10,089 bases of DNA from Candidatus Delongbacteria bacterium. Lineage in GTDB: Bacteria; Delongbacteria; UBA4055. Position numbers and translations under genes: made by a program. Shown here piece by piece: positions 4,711-10,089 of this stretch. The stretch is from positions 1 to 10,089 of the forward strand of contig JAQICF010000007.1 in the NCBI GenBank assembly GCA_027858795.1. The letters run 5' to 3'. Within the stretch, counting starts at the first letter, position 1, and each line of letters starts with the position of its first letter. The notes under the pieces were generated by a model. The model was given only the letters and a program-made list of their open reading frames with translations. It made no database searches and was not told the origin of the DNA.

Positions 4711-5862
4711 TTATTCTTTTATTTTATTTTTTATGTAAAATATTATATCTTCTTTTGAAAGTGTAGACTCTATTCCACTTATATTATCCTGAATGATATA
4801 TAGATCATCTTCAAGTAGCTCAGGATCCACAATAATAAAATAAGGAACTCCGATCTCTTTAAATTTAAATGTTCGGATCTCAATAGTGCCTTTATCGTCC
4901 ATTAAGGTTTTGAATTCCTTGTTAAAATCAGTATGAAGTTTCTCAGAACGCATTTGAACCATTCGATCAACCGAACTTTTAGGAAAAATACAACACTTAA
5001 CCGGTGCGACTTGAGGTGCAAAAGTCAAGCTAGACATTTTTGAATTTCTAACTTCAAATTCATCATAACCGTTAAATATCAGAGCAAGTACTAATTTATC
5101 TACATCAATGTTTATGCTTATCATGTGTGGAAGTAATTTTTCATTTCTAAGATCATCAAAAATTCTAAGCTTATCAATTTCATCCTCAGAAAAACTTTTA
5201 TCGTGGTTTTCAAAATAGAAATCGATCCTATCAGAAGATGTAAAGATAGTTTCTAAACCGAATGGATATTTAAATTGAGTAATAAATCTATCAAAAAAAT
5301 AATCATCACTACTCGGATGGTCAACAATGTTTTGGGAAGTAGTGAGCATAAAATCTGAAGTTAACCCGATCTTTTTTAAAAATTCAATAGTAAAATCATT
5401 CCAGGTAGAAAGCATTTCATTTGAAGAGGAAGGAATTACAAAATATTCCATATTTATATGACAGGAGTTTTCGTGGGTAAAACTAAAAAAATCTGATTGA
5501 AATTGCTCTCTACGTACTTCTGATATTCTATTTATTCCAAACGGGATCTTCTTTTTCTTAGATATATAAATTTCTGAAAACATATCTAAAATACTCATGT
5601 CTGAAGTTTTTTTAGTTTCCAAAATATTATTAAGAGCTACAACTGTATTATTTTTCCAAGCTGCTTTAATGTTATCTTTAATAAGTTTTCCCATAGCTCC
5701 AAGTTTCCATACATAGTCTTCAGGATTATCCAAGTCAAAAACTTTTGTAAACAAGAATTTGTCGTTCATAAAGTTTTCAATTTTGAGTAGTTGGTTAATC
5801 TCATTATTCTTTTCATCTTCAGAATAACTTCTTTTATCTTTTTTTCGGTCTAATATGCCCAT
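4711..5862 (-). CDS. Glycyl-tRNA synthetase-like protein with degenerate catalytic core
   Basis: 383 residues. Several blocks align by eye with alpha2-type glycyl-tRNA synthetase (GlyRS) in the correct order. VWKLGAMGKLIKDNIKAAW (51-69) resembles the motif 1 region 'VWDYGPLG..LK.NIK.AW'. KIPFGI then EVRRE (105-119) resembles 'LPFGIAQIGKAFRNE' of motif 2. NMEYFV (137-142), KYPFG (198-202), DRIDF (211-215), then FAPQVAPVKCCIFP (281-294) and EIGVPYFIIVDPELLEDD (336-353) complete the series, the last two in the anticodon-binding domain. Decay is clear. About 80 residues between motif 1 and motif 2, including RPETAQG, are gone. The RTREFEQ segment became FTHENSCH. Motif 3 'EPSAGVDR' became SINIDVDK, losing the invariant Arg and Gly. 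Glycine activation is therefore unlikely. It follows recO by 10 bases with TAGGAG before its ATG, so it is co-transcribed. The reading frame is long and intact, arguing for a retained function, which is unknown. Confidence 0.75.
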   Translation of the reverse strand: MGILDRKKDKRSYSEDEKNNEINQLLKIENFMNDKFLFTKVFDLDNPEDYVWKLGAMGKLIKDNIKAAWKNNTVVALNNILETKKTSDMSILDMFSEIYISKKKKIPFGINRISEVRREQFQSDFFSFTHENSCHINMEYFVIPSSSNEMLSTWNDFTIEFLKKIGLTSDFMLTTSQNIVDHPSSDDYFFDRFITQFKYPFGLETIFTSSDRIDFYFENHDKSFSEDEIDKLRIFDDLRNEKLLPHMISINIDVDKLVLALIFNGYDEFEVRNSKMSSLTFAPQVAPVKCCIFPKSSVDRMVQMRSEKLHTDFNKEFKTLMDDKGTIEIRTFKFKEIGVPYFIIVDPELLEDDLYIIQDNISGIESTLSKEDIIFYIKNKIKE

Positions 5863-5872
5863 TTTATTTCTC

Positions 5873-6604
5873 CTACCTTATAATCGTATGGTTAATATGA
5901 AAATTTGTGTACATATTGAACATATTTATAAATTCTTTCTTAATATTGTCCTTTTGAGTTTCAACTTTGTAAATTCCGTCAAATTTAATTTTTGAAATAG
6001 TTCTCAAAAATTTTGATAGTTTCTCTGATACCGGAAAACTATACTCAGAAGTGTTTTTGCATTTATTGCAGAGTAAATCTCCATTCGAAATATTAAGATA
6101 CTCCAGTTTATCCTTCGAGCCACAAATAGAACAGTTCTCAGAAATATTGAAGTTTATGCCTAAGCACCAGGCAAGTTGATAATAGAAATATATCTCAGTG
6201 TTATTTGAAGAAAATTCATTATTCTTATCAGAAGCTTCCAGTAATTTCTTTACTAAGAAGAATATCATCCTATTTCCATCCAAGTCGTTCAAGGGCAACT
6301 TATTTAGAACTGCAAAGATATTTAATATTGTCTCAATTCTTTCGTAATTACTTCTAATATAATCAAAATTGTCTAATAATTCAAAGTCATTAATTTTATA
6401 TTTACCTTTTTCTTCGATGATCTCAAGTTTAACAAAATTCATCGGTTGTAGTATAGATCTACCGATGTTCTTCTTCGAATTAAAGCCATGTTTTACAATT
6501 GATATTATTCCAAGATCGGGAGTTAAGAAGTACAAAAGTCTACCATTTTCACCATGTTTGACGCTTCTAACTACGATACCATCTGTATTGATCTCTTTGA
6601 TCAT
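5873..6604 (-). CDS. recO: DNA repair protein RecO
   Basis: A 243-residue RecO, normal length. The N-terminal OB-fold begins EINTDGIVVRSVKHGENGR, followed by LLYFLTPDLGIISIVKHGF, the usual RecO opening. A helical middle follows, and a zinc-finger insert has C158xxC161 and C179xxC182. RecO works with RecF and RecR to load RecA on SSB-coated single-stranded DNA and also anneals strands. The ATG overlaps the TGA of the upstream U32 gene (ATGA at 6604-6601), a sign of coupled translation; no separate promoter is expected. Sequence conservation outside the OB fold and zinc finger is low, as usual for this family. In Bacillus and clostridia recO is followed by glycyl-tRNA synthetase genes, and here it is followed by the degenerate GlyRS-like gene. 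Confidence 0.93.
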   Translation of the reverse strand: MIKEINTDGIVVRSVKHGENGRLLYFLTPDLGIISIVKHGFNSKKNIGRSILQPMNFVKLEIIEEKGKYKINDFELLDNFDYIRSNYERIETILNIFAVLNKLPLNDLDGNRMIFFLVKKLLEASDKNNEFSSNNTEIYFYYQLAWCLGINFNISENCSICGSKDKLEYLNISNGDLLCNKCKNTSEYSFPVSEKLSKFLRTISKIKFDGIYKVETQKDNIKKEFINMFNMYTNFHINHTIIR

Positions 6605-7818
6605 ATCTTTTTAGCTCTCAGAATTGACCCCGGGACAACAGATTTGAAATACTTTAAAACTACAATTTGATTTGGATTTGTCTTAGTAACTACTCTACCA
6701 ATGGCATCTTTTATCTCTCTGAAGCTGATAGTTAATATTCTTTTATTCGGAATAATGATATCGATCTCTTGTTCAGGATAAAAAGCACCTTTTACTTCAA
6801 CGACCATTTTTTCCTTATTGATGATCTCTTTTACGATGCCTACAATATCATGAGTAATACTTGCTTTTCCTGTGTCGTATGATTGTGAAGCTTCAATATT
6901 CTTATCAAGAAATTTAAATGTTGTATAACCTCTGTTTGCTACTTTTTTCAGTTCCTCCATCCATTTTGGATCGATCTTATAGTTTACTGGATCTTCTGAG
7001 TAGCTATCAAGCGCTTCTCTATAGGTCTTAATCACTGTGGATAGGTAACTCAAGGTTTTCATCCTTCCTTCGATCTTAACTGAGTTTATACCCGCTTTAA
7101 CGATCTCTGAAATATATTCAACAAGGCATAAGTCTTGTGAATTAAAAAAATAAGTACCTCTTTTAGCTTCCTCTTCAATATAAAAACCTTCGGGGATCTG
7201 TTCTGCTGCGATATCATATTGAAATCTACAGGTTTGGTTACACTGACCTCTATTCGCATCTCTGTCTTTTGTATGATAGCTAAGCATACATCTACCGGAA
7301 TAAGCCATACACATAGCACCATGAACGAACATTTCAAGTTCTATTTTAGTTTTGCTACGAATTTCTCTGATCTCTTCCAAGGATAATTCTCTAGGAAGAA
7401 TTATTCTCTGAACATTCAGGCTTTCGAGGAATTTGATCGTTTCATAATTCATAGCTGAGAATTGAGTAGAAATATGAACTTCAAGGTTAGGTACAGTTCT
7501 TTTTACAATATTTAATATGCCAAGGTCGGATACTATTATTGCATCGACCTTTATTTCAAATAGGAATTTTAAATATTCTTCTATTCCGACCAAATCTTCA
7601 TTGTGAGCTATGATATTTAAAGTTACATACAATCTAACATTGTGTTCATTACAATATTTTACAGCAGACTTAAGTTCTTCATTACTAAAATTACCTGCAA
7701 AAGCTCTCATACCCAACGATTTGCCAGAAAGATAAACAGCATCAGCACCGAATTGAATAGCCATAACCATTTTTTCATAGTTACCAGCCGGGGCTAATAA
7801 TTCTACTTTATTATTCAT
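6601..7818 (-). CDS. trhP: U32-family protein, likely tRNA U34 hydroxylation protein (TrhP/YegQ type)
   Basis: A 405-residue U32 ('peptidase U32') family protein. It opens VELLAPAGNYEKM, then AIQFGADAVYLSGK, the usual first barrel strands. The family signature ELEMFVHGAMCMAYSGRCML lies at 160-179. Cysteines C170, C177, C193 and C197 fit the iron-sulfur ligands of the family. VKIEGRMK (248-254) is also typical, and a small beta domain ends the protein. Length and layout fit the TrhP/YrrO branch, which makes 5-hydroxyuridine at tRNA position 34 using prephenate, better than the shorter UbiU/UbiV or the longer RlhA. Protease activity is historical annotation and unlikely here. AAGGAT precedes the ATG. 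It is the first gene of the operon with recO and the GlyRS-like gene. The exact substrate is inferred from family membership. Confidence 0.85.
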   Translation of the reverse strand: MNNKVELLAPAGNYEKMVMAIQFGADAVYLSGKSLGMRAFAGNFSNEELKSAVKYCNEHNVRLYVTLNIIAHNEDLVGIEEYLKFLFEIKVDAIIVSDLGILNIVKRTVPNLEVHISTQFSAMNYETIKFLESLNVQRIILPRELSLEEIREIRSKTKIELEMFVHGAMCMAYSGRCMLSYHTKDRDANRGQCNQTCRFQYDIAAEQIPEGFYIEEEAKRGTYFFNSQDLCLVEYISEIVKAGINSVKIEGRMKTLSYLSTVIKTYREALDSYSEDPVNYKIDPKWMEELKKVANRGYTTFKFLDKNIEASQSYDTGKASITHDIVGIVKEIINKEKMVVEVKGAFYPEQEIDIIIPNKRILTISFREIKDAIGRVVTKTNPNQIVVLKYFKSVVPGSILRAKKI

Positions 7819-7859
7819 TTGTTTGTATCCTTATTCAGTCTTCATAAATTATGTTATGT

Positions 7860-7888
7860 AATAAACTTAAAATTAACCGAATTATCAA
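7860..7888 (-). promoter_or_regulatory. Putative promoter of the trhP-recO-GlyRS-like operon
   Basis: TTGATA (7888-7883), a 17-base spacer and TTTATT (7865-7860) lie about 40 bases upstream of the U32 start and downstream of two terminators. The -10 is a poor match, so this is only the best candidate in an AT-rich gap. Confidence 0.3.
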
Positions 7889-7920
7889 TTGATTTTTATT
7901 GTAAAATATGATCTATAACT

Positions 7921-7949
7921 AAAAAAGCTCCCACATTTTGAGAGCTTTT
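7921..7949 (-). terminator. Second (possibly bidirectional) terminator hairpin
   Basis: AAAAGCTC (7923-7930) and GAGCTTTT (7942-7949) pair around an 11-base loop. Read on the minus strand the stem ends in six Ts, a rho-independent form. The plus-strand reading also ends in four Ts. It follows the tRNA terminator in the same direction and would insulate the next operon. Confidence 0.7.
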
Positions 7950-7969
7950 CTAGATTGTGCTGGTTAACT

Positions 7970-7994
7970 AAAAAGCCCCTTCACAGAAGGGGCT
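7970..7994 (-). terminator. Rho-independent terminator after tRNA-Arg
   Basis: On the minus strand AGCCCCTTC, loop TGT and GAAGGGGCT form a perfect 9-bp GC-rich stem, followed by TTTT. It begins 5 bases after the tRNA discriminator base, so it ends the tRNA transcript, with or without the upstream helicase mRNA. Confidence 0.88.
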
Positions 7995-7999
7995 CTCGG

Positions 8000-8073
8000 T
8001 ACACCATAGAGGATTTGAACCTCTGGCCTACGGATTAGAAATCCGTTGCTCTATCCAGCTGAGCTAATGGTGC
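8000..8073 (-). tRNA. tRNA-Arg (anticodon UCU)
   Basis: A 74-nt cloverleaf can be drawn by hand. The acceptor stem is GCACCAT with ATGGTGT, ending in a G-U pair. The D arm is GCTC/GAGC with loop AGCTGGATA. The anticodon stem is ACGGA/TCCGT with loop TTTCTAA, giving anticodon TCT. The variable region is AGGCC and the T arm is AGAGG/CCTCT with TTCAAAT. The discriminator is A. The next bases are CCG, so CCA is not encoded and must be added by the CCA enzyme. It reads AGA and AGG, expected to be major arginine codons in an AT-rich genome. It starts 24 bases after the helicase stop, so it may be excised from the helicase transcript; no separate promoter fits in the gap. Confidence 0.97.
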
Positions 8074-8097
8074 ATTTCAACCGACCCAAATATAACA

Positions 8098-9225
8098 TTA
8101 GGTTGTTAATTTGTCAATAAGATTTATGCTTATTTGAAGTTTTCTTTCAAATTTTTGTAAAAATTGAACTTCATACTCTGTTACAATAGAAATACTAGTG
8201 CCTTTTTCGCCTGCTCGACCAGTTCTACCTGCTCTATGAATATAGTTCTTTGGATCTTCTGGTACATCAATATTAATTATATGAGTAACCCCTTTAAAAT
8301 CAAGACCCCTTGCCGCAATATCTGATGCTACAAGAAGATTTATATTATTATTTCTGAAATCTCTGATAGCTTTTTCTCTTTCAGATTTTTTCCAGGATCC
8401 ATGAATACAATCCACTTTCAGATTATGATATTTCAATTTGTCTGTTAGAACTTCAATGTCATCACTTTTATTTATGAATACAATAGCTTTTAAGTCTTTG
8501 ATATTTGCGGCAAGACCTCTTAGTACTTTTATTTTATCTCTCGGATCACATACTATATATTCATGAGATATATCCAAAGTTGTAACCTGAGAATCTTCAA
8601 CATAAATAACTTCCGGTTCTTTCATCAATTCTATCAGTTTATTTTTGGAGTTATTTGGAATAGTAGCGGAAAATGCCATTAACTGACGATCTCTCATCGT
8701 AGCTTTGATAACTGCCTTAGTTTGAACAATATTGTTTACATCAATTAATTTATCAGCTTCATCAAGGATTATAGTCTTCACAGTATGCATTTTTATACGC
8801 TTCCTACTGATCAATTCCAGGAGTCTTCCTGTTGAAGCCACAATTATTTGAGGACTTTTCTTTTTTAGATTCTCGATCTGTCTTTTAATATGAACTGATC
8901 CTAATATAGGTTGAGCTGATATTTTTATACCTGAGTTCTTAATTAAACTTTCAATCTGTCTTTGTATCTGGATGACAAGTTCGTAGGTAGGGGCGAGGAT
9001 TACCACTTGTAGTGATTTGTTATCTGCATCCATTTTTTGGATAACAGGTAATAAAAATGCTAAAGTTTTCCCTGTTCCAGTATCAGAGCTGGCAATTAGA
9101 TCTCTTCCTTCAAATATAAATGGAATTGCTCTTTCCTGAATTGCGGTTGGAGTTGTTATTTTTTCAGCTTCAAGAGCTTTGATAAGTGTTTGATTAATAT
9201 TTAATTTACTGAATTCGTTCGGCAT
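8098..9225 (-). CDS. DEAD-box ATP-dependent RNA helicase (core only)
   Basis: A 375-residue superfamily 2 RNA helicase consisting of the two RecA-like domains with almost no extension. It shows the Q motif (TTPTAIQ, Q30) and motif I SSDTGTGKT (46-54). Motif Ia is APTYELVIQI (78-87), where the usual PTREL has Tyr for Arg. Motif Ib is STGR (131-134) in place of TPGR. Motif II is DEAD (155-158), motif III SAT (186-188), motif V ASDIAARGLDF (300-310) and motif VI HRAGRTGR (330-337). It would remodel RNA or ribosome-assembly intermediates. The length and altered motif Ia recall the Bacillus YfmL-type helicases, a tentative assignment. No basic tail or RNA-binding domain is present. The ribosome site is weak (GGAAA), unlike its neighbours, but the promoter at 9301-9273 is strong. 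Confidence 0.93.
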   Translation of the reverse strand: MPNEFSKLNINQTLIKALEAEKITTPTAIQERAIPFIFEGRDLIASSDTGTGKTLAFLLPVIQKMDADNKSLQVVILAPTYELVIQIQRQIESLIKNSGIKISAQPILGSVHIKRQIENLKKKSPQIIVASTGRLLELISRKRIKMHTVKTIILDEADKLIDVNNIVQTKAVIKATMRDRQLMAFSATIPNNSKNKLIELMKEPEVIYVEDSQVTTLDISHEYIVCDPRDKIKVLRGLAANIKDLKAIVFINKSDDIEVLTDKLKYHNLKVDCIHGSWKKSEREKAIRDFRNNNINLLVASDIAARGLDFKGVTHIINIDVPEDPKNYIHRAGRTGRAGEKGTSISIVTEYEVQFLQKFERKLQISINLIDKLTT

Positions 9226-9272
9226 TTTGTTTCCATTTTAATTTATTCGTCAAATGTATAAAGGAATAAAGA

Positions 9273-9301
9273 ATTATACAATCAAATAATTCTTTTGCCA
9301 A
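9273..9301 (-). promoter_or_regulatory. Strong sigma70-type promoter for the helicase gene
   Basis: TTGGCA (9301-9296), a 17-base spacer and a perfect TATAAT (9278-9273) give a near-consensus housekeeping promoter, predicting a leader of about 40 bases before the helicase ATG. It lies downstream of the heptamer array. It may also serve the tRNA gene. Confidence 0.75.
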
Positions 9302-9339
9302 AATCCTTAGCAGTCTGGAAAGCGCATTATTTAATACAC

Positions 9340-9381
9340 TTCTGACTTCTAACTTCTAACTTCTAACTTCTAACTTCTAAT
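9340..9381. repeat. Heptamer array TTCTAAC (inverted orientation)
   Basis: Six 7-base units on the plus strand: TTCTGAC, four perfect TTCTAAC and TTCTAAT. This is the reverse complement of the GTTAGAA units at 143-166 and 1604-1652. The array abuts the stop codon of the ABC permease with no base between. Confidence 0.95.
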
Positions 9382-10089
9382 TTAAACTGTCTTCTTATAT
9401 CTCCAGACTGCAAGAGAATTTACTATTGCAGCGTAGATCAGCATTTTAACACAGAAGCCCGAGACAACATCCCAGCCTGCATTTTTCAACAAGATCAGTC
9501 TGTTTACTTCAACTGCATATTTGATAGGATTACCAATGTTTAGTATTTTGATCCAATTAGGCATACTTTCTATAGGTGTGAATAGACCACTGGTAAGAAT
9601 AAAGAACATCACAAAAAAGAATGATACGAACATTGCTTCCTGTTGAGTATTCACAGTTGTAGATATTAATAATCCAAGCCCAAGAACAACGAATAACAAG
9701 GTGGATATGAAGGCAAAAGCATAAAGCAAATTTCCTTCTATTGGAATATCGAAAACAAGTTTGCCAACTCCTAATGCTGCAAAATAAATGAAGTGACCAA
9801 TGAACCAAAATGGGATCATTTTACCGATAATAAGTTCATGTTTCTTGATCGGAGTAACATTAAGTTGTTCAATTGTACCTATCTCTTTTTCTCTGACAAT
9901 ATTTAAAGCTGTCAACAACATAGTAAGTAATGTGACAAGTTCTGCTACGACCCCAGGTACCATCAATGTTGGATAATCAAAAGATGGATTATACCAATAG
10001 TTGGGGATCACATTAATACTCTTAAAATTATTCTCAGCAGAAGTAGGAAGAAATTTCATAGCTATATCTTGATTGAAATCTCCGATGAT
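9382..10089 (-). CDS. ABC-2 type transporter permease, YhhJ/YbhR-like (5' end outside window)
   Basis: The frame stays open to the window edge. Ten further codons (IIGDFNQDIA) precede the Met at 10059, so that Met is internal and the gene is cut by the window. The visible 235 residues contain about five membrane segments (43-64, 92-113, 120-142, 150-172, 208-229). They include the hallmark cytoplasmic stretch IVREKEIGTIEQLNVTPIKK (64-83), which contacts the ABC ATPase, then the LGLGLLIST and SGLFTPIESMPNWI stretches. The family exports drugs, lipids or other hydrophobic molecules; the substrate is unknown. Full-length relatives have about 370 residues, so roughly the first third, with one membrane helix and much of the extracytoplasmic domain, is missing. 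The ATPase is expected further upstream. The stop codon directly meets a heptamer array. Confidence 0.93.
   Translation of the reverse strand: MIGDFNQDIAMKFLPTSAENNFKSINVIPNYWYNPSFDYPTLMVPGVVAELVTLLTMLLTALNIVREKEIGTIEQLNVTPIKKHELIIGKMIPFWFIGHFIYFAALGVGKLVFDIPIEGNLLYAFAFISTLLFVVLGLGLLISTTVNTQQEAMFVSFFFVMFFILTSGLFTPIESMPNWIKILNIGNPIKYAVEVNRLILLKNAGWDVVSGFCVKMLIYAAIVNSLAVWRYKKTV

Noticed and set aside
5863..5872. T-box riboswitch before the GlyRS-like gene
   Set aside because: Only 10 bases separate it from recO, leaving no room for a T-box leader, and none is seen within the operon leader.
6369..6614. Plus-strand open frame opposite recO
   Set aside because: Antisense to the conserved RecO N-terminus, with no independent support.
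7086..7337. Alternative-frame open frame inside the U32 gene
   Set aside because: It overlaps the conserved U32 signature in the true frame.
9557..9808. Alternative-frame open frame inside the ABC permease gene
   Set aside because: The overlapping frame encodes a clear ABC-2 permease.
10057..10059. ATG as the start of the ABC permease
   Set aside because: The frame continues upstream to the window edge, there is no ribosome site, and the family needs an N-terminal third that is missing.
1..10089. A phage-defence or mobile-element island
   Set aside because: No transposase, integrase, nuclease, toxin-antitoxin or phage gene is visible; the genes are housekeeping or stress genes and only the small repeats look mobile.

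Overview
This 10,089-base window is AT-rich and every protein gene plus the one tRNA gene lies on the minus strand, so transcription runs from high to low coordinates. Most genes have a clear Shine-Dalgarno (SD) sequence, and at least one promoter is a near-perfect sigma70 type. The oxygen-defence gene set points to an anaerobe or microaerophile that meets oxygen occasionally. A firm phylum cannot be read from this window. The intergenic repeats and gene set would suit an uncultured lineage of the FCB type (Cloacimonadota, Delongbacteria or similar). The promoter does not look like the typical Bacteroidota form. This placement is inference.

In transcription order the window starts with the 3' two-thirds of an ABC-2 transporter permease (10089-9382), followed by a heptanucleotide repeat array. 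Next come a DEAD-box RNA helicase (9225-8098) with a strong promoter, a tRNA-Arg(UCU) gene (8073-8000) and two tandem terminators. A compact operon follows: a U32-family protein of the tRNA-hydroxylase (TrhP) type, recO (overlapping it by ATGA), and, 10 bp later, a 383-residue protein. I read this last protein as a shortened glycyl-tRNA synthetase (GlyRS) homologue whose class II catalytic motifs have decayed. It is the most unusual gene of the window.

Positions 4600-447 carry an oxygen/peroxide defence cluster. It contains a PerR-type Fur repressor, rubredoxin (too short for a default ORF search), an A-type flavodiiron protein, ferritin, a 2Fe superoxide reductase (desulfoferrodoxin), rubrerythrin and a stand-alone rubrerythrin-like diiron protein. 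Together these remove O2 (flavodiiron protein fed by rubredoxin), superoxide (desulfoferrodoxin) and H2O2 (rubrerythrin), and store free iron (ferritin). The perR promoter carries a perfect 6-1-6 palindrome of the PerR-box type over its likely -10 element, and a weaker match overlaps the likely rubredoxin promoter. The window ends with the first 41 codons of a dihydroorotate dehydrogenase-like protein (123-1).

The gaps around the last genes (124-446, 900-1001, 1575-1816) and at 9340-9381 are mosaics of short repeats. They hold GTTAGAA heptamer arrays, several distinct small hairpins (one present twice) and CTCTGTG-type elements. Several begin right at a stop codon.
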